Source of the DNA: Bacteroidales bacterium UBA3754 | Lineage (GTDB): Bacteria > Bacteroidota > Bacteroidia > Bacteroidales > UBA1715 | Reading direction: 5' to 3' | Length of the DNA stretch: 64,000 bases | Assembly (NCBI GenBank): GCA_002371705.1 | Contig: DFGI01000019.1 | Coordinates: 1 to 64,000, forward strand | In this document: piece after piece, positions 35,716 to 41,979 of the stretch | Layout of the letters: the number at the start of each line of letters is the position of its first letter | Numbering within the stretch: the first letter of the stretch is position 1 | The notes under the pieces: model-generated | Databases searched by the model: none | What the model saw: the letters and a program-made list of their open reading frames with translations, nothing else | What the model was told of the DNA's origin: nothing | Translations under genes and position numbers: made by a program

Positions 35716-36465
35716 ATGAAAACAGTTAAAATTCTAACTTTATGTCTTGCAGGTGTGTTTGGATTATATTCCTGCGGAAGTGACGACAAAGACGAGAAAA
35801 AAGAAGAAAAGAATAAGGTGTATTTGGTAAAGAGTCTTACCATCTCAGAAGGTGGTGACCATGATAAATATACTCTCGTTTATGAAAATGATAGAATCAC
35901 AAATATCACACTTGTTGATTCTGACGGAGATACATACGCGGAAACGTTTTCATATCCTTCTGCAACATCCATTAATTGCAAAAGTGTAGACGGAGAAGGT
36001 GTAATTACAATGGATGCTACGGGGAACGTCATTTCAAAAGAAGAAGGTACAAATTTCGATGGCGATACGTATAAAGGTGTATATTCTTTTATTGACGGGT
36101 ATTTATCTAAAGAAAGTTGGGGTGAAAATAGTTATGACACTTATACTTGGTTAAATGGAAATCTTACATCTTTGAAAGACACATATGTATTTGAGGATGG
36201 AGAAGGCAAAGAAGAACGTGTAACTAAGATAGAATATTCCGATATTGAAAACAACACAAATATAGATTTCTATTTATGGTTATATAGTGGTGCAAATTAT
36301 GCATATACTATTCAGTTTATGAAGAATGTTAGTAAAAACATACCAAGTTCAGTGAAATATGAGGAGGGATCACCTGCAATCATATCAACCACATTAGATG
36401 AAAAAGGTCGTCCTTCAAAAATGATATATGACGGAGATACTTATACCTTTGAATATTACGATTAA
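35716..36465 (+). CDS. Lipoprotein, DUF4595-like
   Basis: A 249-residue lipoprotein: signal KILTLCLAGVFGLYSC with the Cys at ~20, then GSDDKDEKK, a charged linker of the type that sends Bacteroidetes lipoproteins to the surface. The rest is a series of short strands with repeated YD/GDTY phrases (YTLVYENDRIT, DGDTYAETF, DGDTYTFEYYD), like the DUF4595 beta-sheet proteins. An unusually good ribosome site GGAGG lies 5 bases before the ATG. Function unknown; probably controlled by the XRE protein. Confidence 0.75.
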   Translation: MKTVKILTLCLAGVFGLYSCGSDDKDEKKEEKNKVYLVKSLTISEGGDHDKYTLVYENDRITNITLVDSDGDTYAETFSYPSATSINCKSVDGEGVITMDATGNVISKEEGTNFDGDTYKGVYSFIDGYLSKESWGENSYDTYTWLNGNLTSLKDTYVFEDGEGKEERVTKIEYSDIENNTNIDFYLWLYSGANYAYTIQFMKNVSKNIPSSVKYEEGSPAIISTTLDEKGRPSKMIYDGDTYTFEYYD

Positions 36466-36488
36466 TAATAGAAACTAATTTAGTTAGA

Positions 36489-36525
36489 AATAGGCAACCA
36501 ATAAGGTTGCCTATTTTGTTTTTTT
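36489..36525 (+). terminator. Terminator after the DUF4595-like lipoprotein
   Basis: Stem AATAGGCAACC/GGTTGCCTATT, 5-base loop, then TTGTTTTTTT. Confidence 0.92.
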
Positions 36526-36565
36526 ACAGGATTTTTTATGTTTGCTAAAAATTTATAAAAGTATT

Positions 36566-36892
36566 ATGGATTTATTTGATGTAAAAAACAAGTTAAGTGA
36601 TTTGTTTGGAAATAAACAACATAGACTATCAATTGTTTTCAATAACGATGACAGACTCAATGGCCTTCTTTATATGGTCGTTTTATTTGAAGACGAACTA
36701 GTAATTGTGAAAAATAAAGAAGAAAGAGACGAATTAAATGAATCAAGAAAATCGGATGAATCTAATCGTATTCATTTGAGTGACGTAAAAGAAATATATG
36801 AAATAATAGGCACAGGGAAACTTTTAATTTATTCAAGCGAAAAAGATTTTATCATTTCCAAAGCTGAGTATGATAAAAGTTTTAAGCATTAA
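36566..36892 (+). CDS. Hypothetical protein, 108 residues
   Basis: Not recognised. MDLFDVKNKLSDLFGNKQHR onward; a mixed alpha/beta protein rich in Lys, Asp and Glu with no signal peptide or membrane segment. Composition is AT-rich like the rest of the accessory block. A TTG at 36542 would add eight residues. It follows the lipoprotein terminator, so it needs its own promoter, which I could not identify. Confidence 0.6.
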   Translation: MDLFDVKNKLSDLFGNKQHRLSIVFNNDDRLNGLLYMVVLFEDELVIVKNKEERDELNESRKSDESNRIHLSDVKEIYEIIGTGKLLIYSSEKDFIISKAEYDKSFKH

Positions 36893-36919
36893 AACAGTAA
36901 AATAGAAAATAAGTTCAAT

Positions 36920-36947
36920 ATCGCCATTTCCCCAACGGAGTGGCGAT
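36920..36947. terminator. Hairpin ATCGCCA/TGGCGAT between converging genes
   Basis: A 7-bp stem with a 14-base loop between the stop of the 108-residue gene and the stop of the PIN gene. No clear T-run on either side, so termination is uncertain. Its right arm is part of direct repeat B. Confidence 0.4.
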
Positions 36948-36948
36948 T
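36934..36948. repeat. Direct repeat B, left copy (15 bp)
   Basis: AACGGAGTGGCGATT, repeated exactly at 37787-37801. Each copy lies 1 to 4 bases from the stop of a minus-strand toxin-antitoxin gene; the two frame the RelB/PIN module, 853 bases apart. Confidence 0.85.
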
Positions 36949-36949
36949 G

Positions 36950-37387
36950 TTATTTGTCTTTATTGAGCAACCTTAAAATAGCAATCATTTCGGCAGGAGA
37001 AACCACCTTTGGTGTTTGAGGAAAATGTTTTTTGTTGCCAGTAATTAAAAAAGAATCTTCCACCGACAAAGTCACTTCGTAAAAAACAATGTCTTTCTCG
37101 TCAATAAAATTTTCAGACGATGTTGTTCGTTCCGTCGAAAGGCCATACGTTTCAAAGAAATGCAACCACTCCATCACCATTTCCGGTGAGAAGTTGAATT
37201 TCTTTCGAAATAACACCTCTTTGTATTCGGCGAGAATCTCTTTGTTTACTAATGGTTGTAAAATACCTTTTGTTAGGTAATCCAAAACCAGAATTGTTGC
37301 GGCATCGGTTTTGTGGGAATATAGTGCAGACACGATTACATTTGTGTCTATCACTGCATATATTTTGTCATTTGTCTTCTCTTGCAA
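36950..37387 (-). CDS. PIN-domain toxin of a type II TA module
   Basis: A 145-residue protein of the putative TA toxin PIN family (COG1569-like). The acidic active site of PIN ribonucleases is visible: IDTNVIVSALY, EILAEYKEVL, DEKDIVFYEV and DSFLITGNKKHFP. It overlaps its antitoxin gene by 20 bases. The pairing with a RelB/DinJ-type antitoxin rather than AbrB or Phd is common for this PIN subgroup in Bacteroidetes. Confidence 0.87.
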   Translation of the reverse strand: MQEKTNDKIYAVIDTNVIVSALYSHKTDAATILVLDYLTKGILQPLVNKEILAEYKEVLFRKKFNFSPEMVMEWLHFFETYGLSTERTTSSENFIDEKDIVFYEVTLSVEDSFLITGNKKHFPQTPKVVSPAEMIAILRLLNKDK

Positions 37388-37658
37388 GTTTGATTTCGTT
37401 ATTTATATCGTCCAACGTCATGTGTAATCCACTTTTTTGTGCTTCCTCACGAAGTGCTAAAAATGCCTTACGCCCTTGTCGCAAGACGTCTTGTTCGTTG
37501 TCTAATTCAATTTCAAATGGTATTTTTCGTTTCCGAATCACCATTTTTGCGAAAATGTTAATGGCTGTGGTGGTTGACATTCCAAATTCAGAACAGAGAT
37601 AGTCAAAGTTTTTCTTCACCTCGCTATCCATTCTTACCGTAAAAGCTGTTTGTGCCAT
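37368..37658 (-). CDS. RelB/DinJ-family antitoxin
   Basis: A 96-residue ribbon-helix-helix protein: TAFTVRMDSEVKKNFDYLCS at the N-terminus and FGMSTTTAINIFAKMVIRKR, the RelB/DinJ signature. It is encoded first and overlaps the PIN toxin by 20 bases, so synthesis is coupled. It should neutralise the PIN protein and repress the promoter at 37678-37708. Confidence 0.9.
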   Translation of the reverse strand: MAQTAFTVRMDSEVKKNFDYLCSEFGMSTTTAINIFAKMVIRKRKIPFEIELDNEQDVLRQGRKAFLALREEAQKSGLHMTLDDINNEIKLAREDK

Positions 37659-37677
37659 AATTCAATCATTTTGGTTG

Positions 37678-37708
37678 CAAATATACATTAAATAGAACCT
37701 AAATGCAA
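37678..37708 (-). promoter_or_regulatory. Promoter of the RelB/PIN module
   Basis: Minus strand TTG, 20 bases, TATATTTG (37678-37685), 19 bases before the ATG. Confidence 0.72.
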
Positions 37709-37757
37709 TCTTTTAGACAAAAGTATTCACAGCAAGAACTTGATTACTTTTCTTTCT

Positions 37758-37777
37758 ATGTAAACTTTTTAATGAGG
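37758..37777. repeat. Direct repeat C, left copy (20 bp)
   Basis: Exact 20-base copy of 38526-38545 (ATGTAAACTTTTTAATGAGG). The two frame the HigBA module, 768 bases apart; the right copy overlaps the upstream part of the higB promoter. Confidence 0.9.
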
Positions 37778-37786
37778 TTTTTTCAA

Positions 37787-37801
37787 AACGGAGTGGCGAT
37801 T
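37787..37801. repeat. Direct repeat B, right copy (15 bp)
   Basis: Exact copy of 36934-36948. It lies 4 bases from the higA stop and inside the interval framed by repeat C. Confidence 0.85.
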
Positions 37802-37805
37802 TTTA

Positions 37806-38135
37806 TTACCAGAGTGCTATTTTGCCAAATTTTCCAAAGTCAATGGTGGCGGTTTTGGCTCCAAGTGCCTTAAAAGCTTTTTCAATAGTGGCAAACGTCA
37901 TATTTTTCCCATTTTCAATTCTCGACACTTGAGATTTTCGTATTCCCATACGTTCGCCAAGTTCTTCTTGCGTTAGATTCTCGCGTTTCCGCGCTGCTTT
38001 AATTGCCTCTCCAATGCGATATGCGTGCAGTGCATCCTCTACGTTTTTCTCTAATTCGTCACGTCGTGGCGAACCTGCTTTGCCGTAAAATTCATCAAGT
38101 AAATCTTCAAACGGTGTCAAATTCATCTGTGCCAT
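37806..38135 (-). CDS. HigA-type XRE antitoxin
   Basis: A 109-residue antitoxin with an N-terminal toxin-binding part and an XRE helix-turn-helix (NLTQEELGERMGIRKSQVSR, ~60-80), ending KTATIDFGKFGKIALW. It is downstream of its toxin by 11 bases, the reversed order that defines higBA. Confidence 0.9.
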   Translation of the reverse strand: MAQMNLTPFEDLLDEFYGKAGSPRRDELEKNVEDALHAYRIGEAIKAARKRENLTQEELGERMGIRKSQVSRIENGKNMTFATIEKAFKALGAKTATIDFGKFGKIALW

Positions 38136-38146
38136 ATCGTCAAGTT

Positions 38147-38485
38147 TTATTTATTGTTGAAATATTCGTTTCTAATACTTTCCGCCTTTCTTATTTCTTT
38201 ATTCGGCGTTTTTTGCGTTTTTTTTATTATTCCATGCGTTGCGACAATCAGAGATTCTGATTCTGTATCCCAAAATGCAAACAAACGGTACGCTATTTTA
38301 TTATACAATGTGCGAAACTCCCATATTTCAGTGTTTTCAAGTTTTTTAAATATTTCGTTATTCCTTTCACCGCCTTTTATTCTACCAATGTTGTATGTAA
38401 ATTTGTCCCTTGCCTGTTGGGGAATTGTGCGGAGAAATTCTGCCGCTTCATCAGTGAATAAAATGCTAATATTTCCGTTAACCAT
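38147..38485 (-). CDS. HigB/RelE-family (Gp49-like) toxin
   Basis: A 112-residue mRNA interferase-type protein: GNISILFTDEAAEFLRTIPQ, then IWEFRTLYNKIAYRLFAFWD and LIVATHGIIKKTQKTPNKEI, the Gp49/HigB signature ending with the conserved K-x-P-x-x-E-I. First gene of the pair. Should cleave ribosome-bound mRNA. Confidence 0.92.
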   Translation of the reverse strand: MVNGNISILFTDEAAEFLRTIPQQARDKFTYNIGRIKGGERNNEIFKKLENTEIWEFRTLYNKIAYRLFAFWDTESESLIVATHGIIKKTQKTPNKEIRKAESIRNEYFNNK

Positions 38486-38502
38486 ATTTTTATTTTGTAG
38501 TA

Positions 38503-38510
38503 CAAAGATA
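38503..38510 (-). promoter_or_regulatory. -7 element of the higBA promoter
   Basis: TATCTTTG on the minus strand, 17 bases before the higB ATG. Confidence 0.6.
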
Positions 38511-38525
38511 CAAAAGTTTCCAAAA

Positions 38526-38545
38526 ATGTAAACTTTTTAATGAGG
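38526..38545. repeat. Direct repeat C, right copy (20 bp)
   Basis: Exact copy of 37758-37777, upstream of the higBA promoter. Confidence 0.9.
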
Positions 38546-38560
38546 ATTTGATGAATGATG

Positions 38561-38836
38561 AAATATGTCTGAGCCTTTCAGGCTCATTATAATGGAGGCG
38601 CAGGAGCCTATTCTACGGCTATGCCGCAGGGAATTTCTGTCCGAGCCATTCGGGCTCTTTCCTCCATCGAATGCTTCTCCGATTAATAATTTCATGAACA
38701 GCCTGAAAGGCTGCGACAAATATACCCCAATGGCATCGCCTTGGGCGCCCCAGGGCAATTCAATAGCAGAATTATGCTCATTGCTCCAATTATCTTCCGA
38801 GAGAATATGCAGCCAGAATGGCTGCGACAGATATAG
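38561..38836. repeat. REP-like cluster: four hairpins in two inverted pairs
   Basis: Hairpins at 38571-38585 (GAGCCT-ttc-AGGCTC), 38643-38657 (GAGCC-GGCTC), 38699-38713 (CAGCCT-gaa-AGGCTG) and 38810-38824 (CAGCC-GGCTG). The last two are followed by CGACAAATATA and CGACAGATATA. The first two carry the same flank in the opposite orientation. A further hairpin GCCTTGGG/CCCAGGGC lies near 38740-38755. This fits a REP/BIME-type non-autonomous repeat. Open frames through it are not convincing genes; the stretch 38546-38954 holds nothing else except the tadA echo. Confidence 0.78.
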
Positions 38837-38889
38837 CTTGAATATTGCGACCATCATAGTATGCGATTCTTTGCGACAAAATTACAGAT

Positions 38890-38909
38890 TTCTTACGGAA
38901 AAGCGGTAG
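38890..38909 (+). repeat. Echo of the tadA 3' end
   Basis: 18 of 20 bases match 34555-34574, including 13 identical bases ending in the stop (GGAAAAGCGGTAG). In the tadA frame it reads FLTEKR-stop against FFKEKR-stop. It marks the right edge of the accessory block. Confidence 0.65.
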
Positions 38910-38954
38910 CCATTAAAAATAAATCTGTATTTTCGTGAACAAAATTTTAAGGAT

Positions 38955-39602
38955 ATGAAAAACGGTAATCTAATCGTAAACATTATTTTCGGAGCGGCAA
39001 TTGTTTTGCTGTTCGTGCTGTATGCAAAAAAACCTTCTGCCGAGGCAGTAAAAGAACCTGTTACAACCGAAGTCGATACTTCGCTCGATGCTCTATTCGC
39101 CGACGAAGAAATGGTTGAGGCAAATTTCCCAATTGCATACGTAATTGTTGATTCGGTAATGCATAACTATTTGTATTATCAGAAGTTAGAGAAACAATAC
39201 CAAAATTTGGTTTCTTCGGAAGAAGCAAAATTGCAGAAGAAAGCGGAACAATTCCAAAAAGATGTTGAGGATTTTCAATATCAAATTGAGAAACGAATCA
39301 TTACGTCTGCCGACGCTCAGGCAAAAGAGGCGGAACTGGGGCAACGTCAGCAGAATTTGTACGCCGAACAACAGAAAAAACAACAGGAATTGGCTGTGAA
39401 AGAGCAAAAACTTCTTGACCAGCTGATTGACAGCGTTCACGCCTGCATTAAGTTCTACAATGCCGACGGCAAATACAAAATTATTCTGAACAATGCGTAC
39501 CAAAGCAGTGTGTTGTATGCCGAAGAGCAGTTGAACATCACCAACGACATTCTCAAGGTGATGAATGCACGATACAATGCGGCAATTCAAAAGAAAAAAT
39601 AA
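38955..39602 (+). CDS. OmpH/Skp-like periplasmic chaperone, membrane-anchored
   Basis: A 215-residue protein with an uncleaved-looking N-terminal membrane helix (LIVNIIFGAAIVLLFVLY), an OmpH core start (FPIAYVIVDSVMHNYLYYQK), a long coiled coil of Lys, Glu and Gln (~75-160) and a closing strand-helix (YKIILNNAYQSSVLYAEEQL). Skp holds unfolded outer-membrane proteins between its helical arms. The membrane anchor and extra ~40 residues set it apart from the soluble form. A weak -7 element TATTTTCG is at 38928-38935. Confidence 0.85.
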   Translation: MKNGNLIVNIIFGAAIVLLFVLYAKKPSAEAVKEPVTTEVDTSLDALFADEEMVEANFPIAYVIVDSVMHNYLYYQKLEKQYQNLVSSEEAKLQKKAEQFQKDVEDFQYQIEKRIITSADAQAKEAELGQRQQNLYAEQQKKQQELAVKEQKLLDQLIDSVHACIKFYNADGKYKIILNNAYQSSVLYAEEQLNITNDILKVMNARYNAAIQKKK

Positions 39603-39609
39603 TATTCTA

Positions 39610-39637
39610 GTAGAGACGATGTGCACATCGTCTCTAC
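39610..39637. repeat. Perfect 28-bp palindrome
   Basis: GTAGAGACGATGTG joined directly to its reverse complement. It lies 7 bases after the OmpH-like stop and 9 bases before ubiX, so it may fold as a hairpin in the ompH-ubiX transcript. No T-run follows. It resembles an interspersed palindromic repeat. Confidence 0.85.
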
Positions 39638-39646
39638 ATTGAAAAA

Positions 39647-40198
39647 ATGAAAATCATCGTCGCTGTCACCGGTGCATCGGGCTCGTTGTACGCCCAATGT
39701 CTGTTCGACAAACTGAATGCCTTGCGTAGTCAGATTGATGAGGTGTGCGTGGTGTTTTCCAAAACGGCAAAAGATGTGTGGAAACACGAAATGCCTTCTG
39801 CTCCAAATATTTACGATTTTACAGAATATGCCGACGCGGATTTCTTTTCGCCGATAGCGTCGGGTTCGGCAAAATACGACGCAATGATTGTCTGTCCGTG
39901 CAGCGTTGGCACAATGGGACGGATAGCTCACGGAACTGCCGACACGCTCATCACCCGTTCCGCCGACGTTATGCTCAAAGAGCGACGAAAACTAATTCTC
40001 GCCGTCCGCGAAACGCCCTTCAGTTTGATTCATATTAAAAATATGGAGTTGGTTACTCTTGCTGGCGGAATAATTTGCCCGGCAAATCCGTCGTTTTATT
40101 CAAACCCGCAAACCATTCAAGACGTGTGCAATACGGTGATAGACCGCATTATAGATTTGGTTGGTATTGAACATAATGGTTTTCGTTGGGGAAAATAA
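39647..40198 (+). CDS. ubiX: Flavin prenyltransferase UbiX
   Basis: A 183-residue flavoprotein that prenylates FMN to make the cofactor of UbiD-type decarboxylases, here probably for menaquinone or aromatic acid metabolism. VAVTGASGSLYAQ is the FMN loop; CPCSVGTMGRIAHGTADTLI and RRKLILAVRETPFS are family motifs. No ubiD lies in the window. Confidence 0.94.
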   Translation: MKIIVAVTGASGSLYAQCLFDKLNALRSQIDEVCVVFSKTAKDVWKHEMPSAPNIYDFTEYADADFFSPIASGSAKYDAMIVCPCSVGTMGRIAHGTADTLITRSADVMLKERRKLILAVRETPFSLIHIKNMELVTLAGGIICPANPSFYSNPQTIQDVCNTVIDRIIDLVGIEHNGFRWGK

Positions 40199-40212
40199 AC
40201 GACTTTTAATGG

Positions 40213-40240
40213 TTGCATTCTTTTCTTTTTTCTATATTTG
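40213..40240 (+). promoter_or_regulatory. Promoter of the FIVAR/T9SS gene
   Basis: TTG (40213-40215), 17 bases, TATATTTG (40233-40240); ATG at 40264. Confidence 0.68.
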
Positions 40241-40263
40241 TGTAATTTGAAAATTTGCATCTT

Positions 40264-41979
40264 ATGAGAAAGATTTTATTATTTGTCAGTTCCGTTTTGA
40301 TTAGTTTTGGACTAAATGCGCAAGAAAGTCTAAAATTCAGCGAACTTGCTATACAACTGTCAGTTTCGGATTTTGTGCTGAAAAACACTGAGACGGGAAC
40401 TGAAGAAGGTCAATTTTCTGAGGATTTATATACTCAACTGTCGGAAGTAAACATTGCCGCGATTGCTATGCAACAGAATGCGGAAACTCAGTCCGACATT
40501 GATGACATGGTGGGCATTTTAGATAATGCAATCCGTGAATATGCCGCATCAATTGTGTCATCAACCACAAGTGAGTTCGATATTGACGCGCTTTCGGATG
40601 AAGTGACGGTTGCTACGTGGCTTTTGAGCGCATCGAAAGCGGGAACAAAGCAAGGACAATTTCCGCAGGAGCAATACAATGAATTGTATAATATAAAACA
40701 GGATGCAAAATCCGCATTGAAATATGCTGAAAGCCAGAGCGAAATAGACGAAAACTACCAAACGCTTGTGGCAGCTGAGGAATCGTTTAAGGCTTCGGTT
40801 TATGAGGAAGATGTGGTGATAGCGCCAACCTACGACAATTCGTTGCTCAGCCAGGCAATCGACAAAGCCACGTTGTTGTTGGAAAGCACGACCTACGGCA
40901 CTGAAATCGGTCAGTATTCCGTAACCGAATATATGAATCTCTCGAAAGCGACGGAATCGGCAAAAACGATTCTCGCAAAGTCAAACAAGCAATCGGAAAT
41001 CGACAAGGAAGAAGCCGCTCTTACAAAGGCAATCCAAACGTACACCGACACAAAGGTTACGGAAGAAACGTATGTGAAGCCAGATTCTCCGTACAATGTT
41101 GGACAATTGTCGTCGAAAATTGAAACTGCCAATTATTATTTGGACAACACGACATACGGCACAAATGTGGGACAATATCCTATCGCGCAGTACAAAAACT
41201 TGCTTGCCGAAACAGAAAAAGCAAGGGATTTGTTGACTTCGGCACAAAATCAGTCGGAAATTGATGCGCAAACAAGCGCGCTTGCTCAAGCAATTGACGA
41301 ATACGTTGAATCGAAGCTAACAGAGTCATTACCACCACAATACGACGAAACATTCGACATCAATGTGATGGTGAACAACGAAAATTATGGAAAAACATAC
41401 GGCAGCGGTTCATATTCAAAACGGAATGTCCGTATAATTGCCTCTCCTGCAAGCGGTTATCACTTTGTGAAATGGGAAGACGGCAACGAGGATAATCCAA
41501 GGGACATTACGGTGACAAAAGACGAAGTGTATATGGCTGTTTTTGAAAAAATCACAGAACCAGTCACTGATTCAACACTTTACACTATAAATGCGGTGTC
41601 TATAGACGACCAGTTGGGACTTGTTCTCGGAAGTTCTAAAAATATTGCCTACGGTACAAAGATTACATTGATAGCGCAGGTGTCGTTCGATGGTTACCAT
41701 TTCGCTGGTTGGAGCGATGGAAATACCGAGAATCCACGTCAATTAACCGTTACGGAGGATAAAGTGATTGTGGCTCTGTTTGAAAATGGTTCTACGGCAA
41801 TAGAAGATCCTATCGTTGAAAACGACATTCAAATTATTCAGCGACAAATAGTTATGAATGGAGAGGCTCCTGTATACGTATATGACATTCTCGGTCGGAA
41901 AATTGCAAATAAGAATCTTTCGCAGGGTGTCTATTTGGTGTCGATGAATGGTAAAACCGCACGGGTATTTATTCAATAG
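40264..41979 (+). CDS. Secreted protein with four FIVAR-like repeats, two InlB-type B repeats and a T9SS sorting tail
   Basis: A 571-residue surface protein. Signal peptide MRKILLFVSSVLISFGLNAQ; four ~70-residue helical repeats (~25-350) each with the pattern GT-x-x-GQ(F/Y) and SQSEID, FIVAR-like; two divergent B repeats (GYHFVKWEDGNEDNPRDITV and GYHFAGWSDGNTENPRQLTV, ~385-510); and a C-terminal tail VYDILGRKIANKNLSQGVYL that matches type A T9SS sorting domains. It should be exported by the T9SS to which PorQ (10325-11401) belongs and may bind glycans. Its stop overlaps the convergent U32 gene by 11 bases. Confidence 0.82.
   Translation: MRKILLFVSSVLISFGLNAQESLKFSELAIQLSVSDFVLKNTETGTEEGQFSEDLYTQLSEVNIAAIAMQQNAETQSDIDDMVGILDNAIREYAASIVSSTTSEFDIDALSDEVTVATWLLSASKAGTKQGQFPQEQYNELYNIKQDAKSALKYAESQSEIDENYQTLVAAEESFKASVYEEDVVIAPTYDNSLLSQAIDKATLLLESTTYGTEIGQYSVTEYMNLSKATESAKTILAKSNKQSEIDKEEAALTKAIQTYTDTKVTEETYVKPDSPYNVGQLSSKIETANYYLDNTTYGTNVGQYPIAQYKNLLAETEKARDLLTSAQNQSEIDAQTSALAQAIDEYVESKLTESLPPQYDETFDINVMVNNENYGKTYGSGSYSKRNVRIIASPASGYHFVKWEDGNEDNPRDITVTKDEVYMAVFEKITEPVTDSTLYTINAVSIDDQLGLVLGSSKNIAYGTKITLIAQVSFDGYHFAGWSDGNTENPRQLTVTEDKVIVALFENGSTAIEDPIVENDIQIIQRQIVMNGEAPVYVYDILGRKIANKNLSQGVYLVSMNGKTARVFIQ

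Noticed and set aside
38565..38909. Open frames on both strands across the REP cluster
   Set aside because: Their codons are made of the hairpin repeats, with no domain or ribosome site.
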